Assembly (NCBI GenBank): GCA_902762615.1
Contig: CACWOX010000024.1
Coordinates: 1 to 64,000, forward strand
Length of the DNA stretch: 64,000 nt
Source: an uncultured Ruminococcus sp.
GTDB taxonomy: Bacteria > Bacillota > Clostridia > Oscillospirales > Acutalibacteraceae
Direction of reading: 5' to 3'
Below are positions 42,670 to 51,789 of the stretch, one piece after another. Below the pieces are notes generated by a model, which made no database searches, was not told where the DNA came from, and saw only the letters and a program-made list of their open reading frames with translations. Positions within the stretch are counted from its first letter, which is position 1; each line of letters starts with the position of its first letter. A program made the translations under genes and the position numbers.

Positions 42670-45048
42670 ATGCCGGATCTCAAACAAAGATACATCGCAG
42701 CCAAAAAGATCATTTTGGAAAGGGAATTTTCCCGCATGAACGATATGCAGCGCATTGCTGTATTCAAGACCAGAGGCCCGCTGCTGATTCTCGCCGGAGC
42801 GGGCAGCGGCAAGACCACTGTGCTGGTCAACAGAATCGCCAATCTCATTCGCTACGGCGACGGTTACACCACAGACGTTCTGCCGGCGGGACTTACCGAA
42901 AACAAGGTGGATTTTCTCGAGAAATTTGCCAAAGGCAGTCTGGCGGAAAAATCAGACGAAGATAAAACACGCGCCGCTGGGCTCATCGCCCATTGGCAGC
43001 CCAAGCCGTGGCGCATTATGGCGATCACCTTCACCAACAAGGCGGCGGGTGAGCTGAAAGACAGACTTTCCGCTATGCTGGGCGAAAGCGGCGGCGAGGT
43101 CTGGGCGTCCACCTTCCATTCCACCTGCGCGAGAATGCTTCGCCGCGACGGTGAAAGACTGGGCTATTCCCCAAAATTCACCATCTACGACTCCGACGAC
43201 AGCAAGCGCATGATGAAGGACGTGATGAACTATCTGCGCATTGACGACAAGGTGCTTTCCGTCAAGACCATTCTCTCGGAAATCAGCAGAGCAAAGGAAC
43301 AGATGCTCACTCCAAAGCAGTATGCGGCGAAGGCGGGCAGCGACTTCCGGCTCAAAAAAATTGCCGATTGCTACACCGCCTATCAGAAGCGCCTTGCGGA
43401 AGCCGACGCGATGGATTTTGACGATCTTCTCTTCCAGACCGTGCGGCTCTTTCAGGAAAACGACGACGTGCTCGAGCATTATCAGAACCGCTTCGAGTAC
43501 ATCATGATCGACGAGTATCAGGACACCAACCACGCGCAGTATCTCTTCGCCAAGCTGCTCTCCGAAAAAAGCGGCAATCTCTGTGTGGTGGGCGACGACG
43601 ATCAGAGCATTTACAAATTCCGCGGCGCTACCATTGAAAATATCCTCTCCTTTGAAAAGACGTTCCCCGACGCGCAGGTGATCCGGCTGGAACAGAATTA
43701 CCGTTCCACCCAGAATGTGCTGGACGCCGCCAATGCCGTCATTCAAAACAACACCGAACGCAAGGGCAAGAATCTCTGGACGGCAAACGGTTCGGGCGAC
43801 AAGATCGTACATTATCAGGCGCAGAGCGAGTACGACGAGGCTGCATTCATCACCAAATGCATCGAAAACAACGTCGCCGCCGGCATGCGGTACGGCGATC
43901 ACGCGGTGCTCTATCGCATGAATTCTCAGTCGAACTCCATCGAAAACTATTTTATCCGCGCGGGAATACCCTATCGCGTCATCGGCGGGCACCGCTTCTA
44001 CGAACGCAAGGAAATCAAGGATATGCTCGCCTATCTCTGCGTGATTGCCAATCCCGCCGACGAAATCCGCCTCAAGCGCATCATCAATGAGCCTAAGCGC
44101 GGCATCGGCGACCGCACCATCGAGAACGCCTCCGAAATCGCGGCAGAGCTTGGCAGGAGCATGTTTGAAGTGATACGCGAAGCCGACAGCTATCAGGCGC
44201 TTGCCCGAAGCGCTTCCAAACTGAAGGCTTTTGCCGAAATGATAGAGCAATTCATTGACGCGGCGGATGAAATGAAGCTCAATGAGCTGTTTGAGCTGAT
44301 ACTGCAAAAGACCGGATATATCAACGCCCTGAAAATGAGCGACGACAAAGCCGAGGAACGCATTGAAAACATCAACGAGCTGGAATCCAACCTGCTTAAA
44401 TACCAGGAGGAACACGGCGACGCCACCGACCTCGGGGAATTCCTCGAGGAAGTCGCGCTGATCGCCGACATTGACAATTTCGACAGCGACAGCGACGCGG
44501 TGGTTCTGATGACCATGCATTCGGCAAAGGGTCTGGAATTTCCGGCGGTATTCATGCCCGGCATGGAGGAGGGCATCTTCCCCGGCATGCAGTCCATCCT
44601 CAATCCGGGCGAAATCGAGGAAGAACGCAGGCTTGCCTATGTCGGCATTACACGTGCCAAACAGAAGCTGTATCTCATTAACGCCGACCGCCGCATGGTG
44701 TTCGGCAATTCCCACGCCAACCGCGTTTCCCGCTTTGTGGAGGAAATTCCTGAGGAACTGATGGAGGATATCCGTCCCGAGCCTGTCAAGAGAACGCCGG
44801 TCAGCTCACGTCCTGCCGAGAAAAAGCATGCGACCGACAACGAGCTTGCCGGACTGCGTCAGAAGAAAATTGAAAGCACTCAATCCGCCACCTTTCAGCC
44901 CGGAGAAAGAGTGCGGCATAAGGTGTTCAAGGACGGCACCGTTCTCAAGGTCACTCCCATGGGCAACGACGCGCTTCTGGAAATCGACTTCGACAGCAAG
45001 GGCGTAAAGAAAATTATGGCAAACTACGCCGGACTGAAAAAAATATAA
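42670..45048 (+). CDS. pcrA: ATP-dependent DNA helicase PcrA/UvrD
   Basis: Superfamily 1A 3'-5' helicase for repair and plasmid replication. 792 residues. Motifs: LLILAGAGSGKTTVLVNRI (I), MAITFTNKAAGELKDRL (Ia), IDEYQDTNHAQY (II), VGDDDQSIYKFRGA (III), LEQNYRST (IV), MTMHSAKGLEFPAVFMPG (V) and RLAYVGITRAKQKLYL (VI). A C-terminal Tudor-like domain is seen (PGERVRHKVFKDGTVLKV). Between motifs I and Ia there is an insertion of roughly 45 residues (from RYGDGYTTD to HWQPKPW) that most PcrA proteins lack. AGGAG lies seven bases upstream of the ATG. It ends at a bidirectional terminator. Confidence 0.96.
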   Translation: MPDLKQRYIAAKKIILEREFSRMNDMQRIAVFKTRGPLLILAGAGSGKTTVLVNRIANLIRYGDGYTTDVLPAGLTENKVDFLEKFAKGSLAEKSDEDKTRAAGLIAHWQPKPWRIMAITFTNKAAGELKDRLSAMLGESGGEVWASTFHSTCARMLRRDGERLGYSPKFTIYDSDDSKRMMKDVMNYLRIDDKVLSVKTILSEISRAKEQMLTPKQYAAKAGSDFRLKKIADCYTAYQKRLAEADAMDFDDLLFQTVRLFQENDDVLEHYQNRFEYIMIDEYQDTNHAQYLFAKLLSEKSGNLCVVGDDDQSIYKFRGATIENILSFEKTFPDAQVIRLEQNYRSTQNVLDAANAVIQNNTERKGKNLWTANGSGDKIVHYQAQSEYDEAAFITKCIENNVAAGMRYGDHAVLYRMNSQSNSIENYFIRAGIPYRVIGGHRFYERKEIKDMLAYLCVIANPADEIRLKRIINEPKRGIGDRTIENASEIAAELGRSMFEVIREADSYQALARSASKLKAFAEMIEQFIDAADEMKLNELFELILQKTGYINALKMSDDKAEERIENINELESNLLKYQEEHGDATDLGEFLEEVALIADIDNFDSDSDAVVLMTMHSAKGLEFPAVFMPGMEEGIFPGMQSILNPGEIEEERRLAYVGITRAKQKLYLINADRRMVFGNSHANRVSRFVEEIPEELMEDIRPEPVKRTPVSSRPAEKKHATDNELAGLRQKKIESTQSATFQPGERVRHKVFKDGTVLKVTPMGNDALLEIDFDSKGVKKIMANYAGLKKI

Positions 45049-45076
45049 TTGCTTCCCTTGTTTTTACAAACAAACA

Positions 45077-45115
45077 GCCGTATCGCATTTTTTTCAATGA
45101 TGCGATACGGCATTT
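45077..45115. terminator. Bidirectional terminator after pcrA
   Basis: GCCGTATCGCA (45077-45087) with TGCGATACGGC (45101-45111), then ATTTTC. Confidence 0.75.
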
Positions 45116-45146
45116 TCATTCATGATTAAGTTAAACAGGGAAACCG

Positions 45147-45593
45147 TCATTTATTGAGGTCAGAGTTGATTTTTTTGATATTGGCGCGGTACACAAAATA
45201 CATTGCCACCCATATGGAGGCGTATATTCCAGCGAAGATAGCAATATAATTCAGCGCCCCTGCCCACGAATGTTCCATCCAGTGACAGACATAGGCAATC
45301 GGTATCATCGTGCAGACCGACAGCAGGAAATTGATGCCGCTCTGGGCAGCGAGACTGAGCCTTTCGCTCTCCCAGATCACCGACATCGCCGCGAACGCAA
45401 CGCCCATAATGCCGCAGAGACAAAACTGCACAATCACTGCCGCAATCTCGCTGCCAAATTGCTCCGCCATCGCCGGAACCACGGGTGAATAATGCCCCTT
45501 AGCGAACGCGAGTGATGATAATATCGTGATGGCATAGCCGATGGTCACGCCGACCGGAAATCCGATGAGTCCTCTGAGTAATGCTTTTTTCAT
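45147..45593 (-). CDS. DUF3021 family membrane protein
   Basis: 148 residues, four hydrophobic helices (GLIGFPVGVTIGYAITIL, IAAVIVQFCLCGIMGVAF, INFLLSVCTMIPIAYV, YIAIFAGIYASIWVAMYFVY). DUF3021 proteins are regularly encoded next to a LytTR regulator, as here, with a 41-base gap. The pair is thought to regulate its own or neighbouring genes, with the membrane protein as an antagonist of the DNA-binding protein; that role is inference from context. Confidence 0.85.
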   Translation of the reverse strand: MKKALLRGLIGFPVGVTIGYAITILSSLAFAKGHYSPVVPAMAEQFGSEIAAVIVQFCLCGIMGVAFAAMSVIWESERLSLAAQSGINFLLSVCTMIPIAYVCHWMEHSWAGALNYIAIFAGIYASIWVAMYFVYRANIKKINSDLNK

Positions 45594-45634
45594 AATTATT
45601 TTCCTTCCTTTCCTGTAATGCAGGTTAAATCAAT

Positions 45635-46084
45635 TCAAATGCCTAAAATCTTCTTGATCTCCGAAACGTATCTGCGGGAGACGAAGGTGGTGTCGCCGTT
45701 CTTCATCTTGACCTGAATCGTTCCGGCAAAGCTGAGATCGAAATTGGATGTCTTGTCAAGATTGATGATCTCGGAATTGGATATTCTGACGAATTTCCTT
45801 CCGGTCAGTTTCTCCTCCAGCTGATACAATCTCATTCGCAGCTTGTATACGCCCTTGTCGGTCACCGCAAGCACCTTCTGATTTTCGGAATAAATGCGGT
45901 AGATTTCGTCCGGAGAAATGATCTCCGCCCGCTCGTCATTGAATCCCGTGATGATTTCCGAGCCGCTTGCCTTTGTTTCCTTCAGTTTCTTTACGGCTTC
46001 GCTGACTTCATCGGTAATTTCCGCCGTGGTGATCACGGCAAGCGGTTCGGTGAATTCGCTGTCGAGCTTGATTTCGACTTTCAT
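45635..46084 (-). CDS. LytTR DNA-binding transcription regulator
   Basis: 149 residues. An N-terminal segment of about 50 residues (KLDSEFTEPLAVITTAEIT) precedes a LytTR domain, with EIYRIYSENQKVLAVTDKGVYKLRMRLYQLEEKL, FVRISNSEIINLDK and VSRRYVSEIKKILG. There is no receiver domain, so it is a stand-alone regulator of the type paired with DUF3021. The start codon follows GGAGCG. Its promoter has a direct repeat just upstream of the -35 box that may be its own binding site. Confidence 0.92.
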   Translation of the reverse strand: MKVEIKLDSEFTEPLAVITTAEITDEVSEAVKKLKETKASGSEIITGFNDERAEIISPDEIYRIYSENQKVLAVTDKGVYKLRMRLYQLEEKLTGRKFVRISNSEIINLDKTSNFDLSFAGTIQVKMKNGDTTFVSRRYVSEIKKILGI

Positions 46085-46131
46085 TGTCTTTCGCTCCTTT
46101 TCGGAATAATTCCTTTCGCAATTGCAACTAC

Positions 46132-46160
46132 ATTATACTTCTCTCCCCTGTCCTTTGCAA
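46132..46160 (-). promoter_or_regulatory. Promoter of the LytTR-DUF3021 operon
   Basis: Minus strand: TTGCAA (46155-46160), 17 bases, TATAAT (46132-46137). Confidence 0.75.
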
Positions 46161-46161
46161 C

Positions 46162-46192
46162 CGTTTTTACATAGACGGTCGTTTTTGACATA
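46162..46192. promoter_or_regulatory. Direct repeat upstream of the LytTR promoter, candidate operator
   Basis: CGTTTTTACATA (46162-46173) and CGTTTTTGACATA (46180-46192) are direct repeats 18 bases apart, adjacent to the -35 box. LytTR proteins bind direct repeats that contain a CGTT-like core, usually spaced about 21-22 bases, so the spacing is slightly short. Confidence 0.45.
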
Positions 46193-46220
46193 CAGTCGGC
46201 ATTTTTTGACAATAAAAAAA

Positions 46221-46252
46221 CAGGCAAACGAATGAATGCATCCGTTTGCCTG
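46221..46252 (-). terminator. Terminator of the Ala/Glu-rich protein gene
   Basis: CAGGCAAACG with CGTTTGCCTG, followed on the minus strand by TTTTTTTATTG. Confidence 0.85.
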
Positions 46253-46278
46253 TTATAATGTCTGACTGAATGAAAAAT

Positions 46279-46851
46279 TTACTTCTTGGTGGCTGCGTTG
46301 ATGGCGTTGATAGCTGCCTGAGCTGCCATTTCAGCCTGTGCTGCCTGTGCGGCTGCCTTCTTTGCAAGCTCTTCCTTTGCTGCGGCTTCCTTCTTAGCCT
46401 GTTCTGCTGCTGCAACGGCTGCCAGTCTTTCTCTCTCGGCTTCCTCCGCCTTCTTGATAGCCTCCTGCATCTGCTGGGCTTCCTGAATCTTCTGGGTTGC
46501 TGCGAGCTTGGCTGCCTCGATAGCTGCCTTGACCTTGGCTGCGGCGATGGCTTCGGCTTCCTCTGCCTTCTTCTCGGACACTACAGCGTTGACCTTGGAC
46601 TCATCGGCGACCTTCTTGGCGACCTTTGCTTCCTTGATCTTCTTTCTTGCGTTCTCGGCTTCCTCGTCCTCATAAGGAATAGGCAGAACGATGGGCTCCT
46701 CTGTCTCGTCCTCAATCTCGACTTCCTTCGCCTTTCTGGTTCTCATCTCAGCGAGAACGGCTTCCTCGTCCTCTTCCTCATAAGGAATGGGCAGAACGAT
46801 CGGCGGCAGATCCTCTTCATCATCATAGGGTGCTGGAATAAACTGTGACAT
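46279..46851 (-). CDS. Ala/Glu/Lys-rich coiled-coil protein with an N-terminal repeat, unknown function
   Basis: I do not recognise this protein. 190 residues. The N-terminal third contains two copies of an unusual element, PPIVLPIPYEEEDEEA and EPIVLPIPYEDEEAEN, about 34 residues apart, plus the related PAPYDDEEDL near the start. The rest is a continuous Ala, Glu, Lys and Gln helix (from about residue 75), like the rod region of TolA-type or cytoskeletal proteins. No signal peptide, no membrane segment. It is monocistronic with its own promoter and terminator. A scaffold, adaptor or filament role is possible, but only by appearance. Confidence 0.8.
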   Translation of the reverse strand: MSQFIPAPYDDEEDLPPIVLPIPYEEEDEEAVLAEMRTRKAKEVEIEDETEEPIVLPIPYEDEEAENARKKIKEAKVAKKVADESKVNAVVSEKKAEEAEAIAAAKVKAAIEAAKLAATQKIQEAQQMQEAIKKAEEAERERLAAVAAAEQAKKEAAAKEELAKKAAAQAAQAEMAAQAAINAINAATKK

Positions 46852-46931
46852 AATAGATTTCCTCCCGGTGTATTAGAATAGTATGTTTAATGACATGCTA
46901 AAGAACATGCACATAAAAAATCTCTTTAGTT

Positions 46932-46960
46932 ATTCTATCATAAATCTGATTTTAGTGCAA
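46932..46960 (-). promoter_or_regulatory. Promoter of the Ala/Glu-rich protein gene
   Basis: Minus strand: TTGCAC (46955-46960), 17 bases, TAGAAT (46932-46937). A leader of about 75 bases contains an imperfect ACATGCT/AACATGC pairing. Confidence 0.65.
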
Positions 46961-47055
46961 TAATCAATTGCTCAATTGTAAAATTTTATATCTTTTCATA
47001 AATAGTTCTTATTACGATACAATGATTTTATAAATATTGCACAGCAGATGTTCAA

Positions 47056-47092
47056 AGACGGCACTGCCGCATGCGAAACGACAGCGCCGTCT
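47056..47092 (-). terminator. Terminator of groESL
   Basis: AGACGGCACTG (47056-47066) and CAGCGCCGTCT (47082-47092) pair over eleven positions, one of them G-T. The T-run is weak (TTTGAAC). Confidence 0.6.
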
Positions 47093-47138
47093 GTTTATTT
47101 CATGAATTCGTTAGCCGGCAAACAAGCCGCAGACTTCA

Positions 47139-48776
<1,638 letters not shown>

Positions 48777-49061
48777 TTATTCGCACACCGCGAGAATGTC
48801 GCCGATGCGAACGATGACGAATTCCTCGCCGTCGATTTTGACCTCTGTGCCGGAATACTTGCTGGTGAGCACCTTGTCGCCGGGTTTGACGGTCATTTCG
48901 ATTTTCTCGCCGTCAACCACTCCGCCGGGTCCGACCGAAATAACTTCGGCAATCTGCGGCTTCTCCTTGGATTTGGCTGTCAGGATAATGCCGGTGGCGG
49001 TGGTTTCCTCAGCCTCGACCATTTTGAGCACAACTCTGTCTGAAAGCGGTCTGATAGTCAT
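48777..49061 (-). CDS. groES: Co-chaperonin GroES
   Basis: 94-residue lid of GroEL. TIRPLSDRVVLKMVEAEE, the mobile loop TATGIILT and GDKVLTSKYSGTEVKIDGEEFVIVR are diagnostic. GGAAAGAG is upstream of the ATG. First gene of the groESL operon behind a CIRCE operator. Confidence 0.98.
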   Translation of the reverse strand: MTIRPLSDRVVLKMVEAEETTATGIILTAKSKEKPQIAEVISVGPGGVVDGEKIEMTVKPGDKVLTSKYSGTEVKIDGEEFVIVRIGDILAVCE

Positions 49062-49142
49062 TGTAAAACTCTTCCTTTCAATGCGGGCAGATGCACCCGC
49101 AAATATTACTTGCGAACGTTCCGAAGCATCGCTCCGAAGCTG

Positions 49143-49169
49143 TTAGCACTCTCGTTCCCCGAGTGCTAA
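49143..49169. promoter_or_regulatory. CIRCE operator (HrcA binding site)
   Basis: TTAGCACTC, nine bases, GAGTGCTAA, a perfect CIRCE, just downstream of the groES -10 box. HrcA should repress the operon at normal temperature. hrcA itself is not in the window. Confidence 0.97.
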
Positions 49170-49174
49170 CATGT

Positions 49175-49203
49175 ATTATAATAACATTTACAAAAAAAAT
49201 CAA
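49175..49203 (-). promoter_or_regulatory. Promoter of groESL
   Basis: Minus strand: TTGATT (49198-49203), 17 bases, TATAAT (49175-49180). Confidence 0.8.
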
Positions 49204-49271
49204 GCCCTTTTCTGTATTATTACATCTATTTTACAAATTTTTAATAAACGCGCTGTTTTGTCAAAAAACTG

Positions 49272-49300
49272 TTGCACTTTTTAGGACTTTATGATATTAT
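49272..49300 (+). promoter_or_regulatory. Promoter of module copy 1
   Basis: TTGCAC, 17 bases, TATTAT. The region is duplicated at 51089: both begin GTTGCACTTTTTA. Confidence 0.65.
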
Positions 49301-49367
49301 CTTAATGTTGCCTTATAAATATTTGAGGTTATATACTATTATTATTCTATGGAAAGCTGTGATATTC

Positions 49368-50024
49368 TTGTCAAAAAGAACGCGGATCGTTGTATCATCT
49401 TTATTTTGCCTGCTGATACTCCTCGTATTAAGCCGATGTAATTATCCGACAACAATCGTCGCTTCTGCCGATTCGCCCGACGTCGCTTTTGCCGATTTCA
49501 TTTCCGCGTTGAAGGAAAAGGATTTCGACAAAGCGGATTCATTTCTTGCCAACGGCGCGACCATTACGCCTGTGAATGAAACCAACTACGGCTTTTTTGA
49601 CGATTATGTCGACACTTCGCTGAAAATGCTCAGCTGTCAGTCCATTGGCGAGCCTGTTTACGACGGTTCCAAGGCAACCCTCGACGTCAGGCTGAGTTCC
49701 CTGAACAAATCCGGCTTCGTCATGTGGACCAAGGATAATATTTCCCGCATCGAACACGATTATATGGTCGAGCAGGATCTTAAAGAATTTGACAAGGATG
49801 ACCGCGAGGCTGTGGATCAGGTCATGTCTATGGCGCTTGAGGAATATGCCAAGGATTCCGAGAGTCTGGTGAGCGATATCAAGGTGGATTTCGTTTTCTC
49901 GAAAAGACAGTGGAAAATAGTCGGAAACGATGAACTGATAGTTTCAATATTCGGAGGTAATGACAACAATGGAAATGCTGAAAAAGAGTCTGAAAAAGAG
50001 TCTGAAAAAGAATCTGGAGAATAA
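49368..50024 (+). CDS. Putative exported protein, copy 1 of a lipoprotein pair, with altered lipobox
   Basis: About 218 residues. The N-terminal signal (SLFCLLILLVLSRCNY) ends in LSRC where the paralogue at 51186 has a proper lipobox LSGC; Arg at -1 is not accepted in known lipoboxes, so lipidation is doubtful. The mature part, DFISALKEKDFDKADSFLANGATITP, looks like the NTF2-like small lipoproteins of Clostridia (DUF4878/DUF5105-like). The stop present in the paralogue is missing, so this protein runs on into a 12-base repeat (EKES three times) and overlaps the next gene by about 56 bases. The TTG start is inferred from GGAAAG 11 bases upstream; the next best is GTG at 49359. Confidence 0.7.
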   Translation: MSKRTRIVVSSLFCLLILLVLSRCNYPTTIVASADSPDVAFADFISALKEKDFDKADSFLANGATITPVNETNYGFFDDYVDTSLKMLSCQSIGEPVYDGSKATLDVRLSSLNKSGFVMWTKDNISRIEHDYMVEQDLKEFDKDDREAVDQVMSMALEEYAKDSESLVSDIKVDFVFSKRQWKIVGNDELIVSIFGGNDNNGNAEKESEKESEKESGE

Positions 50025-51012
50025 GAAAAGATTATCTTTCCTTATAATGACGCTCGTATTGATTTTTGCACTGAATTTCCTTGCGTTTTCTCCCGCAACC
50101 GTTGTCAGACAGATCAATATGACCCAAAGTCTCTCCTCGGCGTACCTTAACAACGAGATCAACAATATTCTCTCCGAAACAACCAATACCGAAGTGGTTC
50201 GTATGCTTCCTTACGACTTCAGCGCCCCCAAAAATGCCCCTGACAAAAACAACTTCTACACCGAGGACGGAAAAACCTGCTATAAGGACAGCACGATCGA
50301 AGTAACCTGCTGGAAGGAAGTCAGCAAGATCAACAAGGCGGAGGTCTGCTTTGCCGACGTTAAAATCAAGCATCCCTCCCAGTTCCGCAGACAGTGGGCG
50401 AACGGCGACTATAATTCCAGCAAATCGCAGTATCCCACCAATATATTTGCTATCTCCAACGGCGTTGTGGGCATGTCGTCCGATTTCTACAAATTCAGAA
50501 AATTCGGCGTGATTGTTCAGTACGGCACTGTCATCTGCGACAAGCGCAGCACCCATCCCAGACAGAAATACCTCGATGTTCTCGTGATCGACTACAACGG
50601 CGATTTCAAGATCTGGAAGGATAACGAACTCAGCGAATATATCAAGAAAAACGGTGCCGACGACATCATGCTCTCCTTTACCTTCGGCCCCGCCATCGTT
50701 GAGAACGGCGTTCCTTATGACCCGTCCATCGAAAAGACCTATCCGCTCGGCGAGCCCTACATGCACTCCGGTCGAGCCGCCATCGGTCAGCTCGGCAAGC
50801 TCCACTATCTGCTCTGTACATACGGCAACCCCGGACTTCACCGCGAGGATATGGCGGGCATTATGGCTGAAAAGGGCTGCATTACCGCATACAATCTTGA
50901 CGGCGGTCAGTCGGGTACCATGGTTCTCAGAAACAAGGTCTACAACAAAATCGCCTATATGGGCGACCAGCGTCCCATGAGCGATGTGCTGTATTTCGCC
51001 TCCGCCGAATAG
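49969..51012 (+). CDS. Phosphodiester glycosidase family protein, membrane-anchored (copy 1)
   Basis: 347 residues. An N-terminal anchor (LSFLIMTLVLIFALNFLAF) follows a Lys-rich stretch, so the domain is outside. The domain of the NAGPA/PF09992 type has ICDKRSTHPRQ, MLSFTFGPAIVENG, GRAAIGQLGKLHYLL and the signature YNLDGGQSGTM. Relatives release sugar from phosphodiester-linked saccharides or cleave N-acetylglucosamine phosphodiesters; the substrate here is unknown. The ATG at 49969 lies ten bases after GGAGGT; the ATG at 49960 is too close. It overlaps the preceding gene. Confidence 0.85.
   Translation: MEMLKKSLKKSLKKNLENKKRLSFLIMTLVLIFALNFLAFSPATVVRQINMTQSLSSAYLNNEINNILSETTNTEVVRMLPYDFSAPKNAPDKNNFYTEDGKTCYKDSTIEVTCWKEVSKINKAEVCFADVKIKHPSQFRRQWANGDYNSSKSQYPTNIFAISNGVVGMSSDFYKFRKFGVIVQYGTVICDKRSTHPRQKYLDVLVIDYNGDFKIWKDNELSEYIKKNGADDIMLSFTFGPAIVENGVPYDPSIEKTYPLGEPYMHSGRAAIGQLGKLHYLLCTYGNPGLHREDMAGIMAEKGCITAYNLDGGQSGTMVLRNKVYNKIAYMGDQRPMSDVLYFASAE
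49978..50013. repeat. Three tandem 12-bp repeats read in two frames by overlapping genes
   Basis: CTGAAAAAGAGT, CTGAAAAAGAGT, CTGAAAAAGAAT. Frame one gives EKES repeats at the end of the first gene; the other frame gives LKKS repeats at the start of the second. The paralogous copy at 51780 has no such repeat. Confidence 0.9.
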
Positions 51013-51088
51013 TTCTTTCTGAATCATTTGCTTACAATGCTATACAAGCAAATACCAAGCAATATCTTTCCGGCAGAATAAAAAAATG

Positions 51089-51117
51089 TTGCACTTTTTA
51101 ACCCGTTATGTTATGAT
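51089..51117 (+). promoter_or_regulatory. Promoter of module copy 2
   Basis: TTGCAC (51089-51094), 17 bases, TATGAT (51112-51117). Same layout as the promoter of copy 1. Confidence 0.65.
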
Positions 51118-51185
51118 GTATTTGTCAACTCATGTGAAAATGGGTTGACATACATTATTATTGAATTGAAAGCCGTGTGATAGTC

Positions 51186-51785
51186 TTGTCAAAAATAACG
51201 CAAACAGCTGTGTCAACTCTGCTTTTCCTGCTCACACTCCTTGTGCTCAGCGGATGCGATTATTCCACCAGAATCATCTCGTCCGCCGATTCGCCGGACG
51301 TAATATTTGACAATTTCATTTCCGCTATGAAGGAAAAGGATTTTGACAAGGCTAATTCTTATCTTGCCGACGGCGCATCCGTTACACCTGTCAACGATAC
51401 CGGATTCAGCTTTTTTGACTGCTTCATTGACGTTTCGCTCGGCTCGCTCTCCTGCCGGACACTCGAGCAGCCCGTCATTCACGGCACTGGCGCCTCCATC
51501 GGCAGAGTCAGAATTACCTCTCTGGATAAAAGCAAATTCATTGACTGGGCAAACGATAATATTCTGGGGATCCAGCACGAATACATGGTGCAGCATAACG
51601 TGACGGAGTTCGACTCCAAAGACCGCAAGGCGGTCGGCGATCTGCTTTCCGTTGCGTTTAATGAATACGCTAAGGACGCCGGCACCTTGGACAGCGTGAT
51701 AAAAGTCGATTTTGTCTATATCGGCGGCGAGTGGAAAATCATTGGCAGCGACGATTTAATTGCTGCGATATTCGGAGGTATTTAA
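51186..51785 (+). CDS. Putative lipoprotein, copy 2 of the pair
   Basis: 199 residues, clearly a paralogue of the protein at 49368. Signal TLLFLLTLLVLSGCDY ends in a standard lipobox (LSGC), so it should be lipidated and anchored outside the membrane. Mature domain: NFISAMKEKDFDKANSYLADGASVTPV, NTF2-like in appearance. It ends FGGI with a normal stop, five bases before the next gene. The TTG start parallels copy 1; a GTG at 51177 is the alternative. Confidence 0.75.
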   Translation: MSKITQTAVSTLLFLLTLLVLSGCDYSTRIISSADSPDVIFDNFISAMKEKDFDKANSYLADGASVTPVNDTGFSFFDCFIDVSLGSLSCRTLEQPVIHGTGASIGRVRITSLDKSKFIDWANDNILGIQHEYMVQHNVTEFDSKDRKAVGDLLSVAFNEYAKDAGTLDSVIKVDFVYIGGEWKIIGSDDLIAAIFGGI

Positions 51786-51789
51786 ATCA

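Noticed and set aside
42952..44715. 587-residue open frame on the minus strand
   Set aside because: Antisense to pcrA with no recognisable motif.
49272..49367. Upstream extension of the first module protein to 49272
   Set aside because: The supposed start codon is the TTG of the -35 box at 49272-49277, so it cannot be transcribed.
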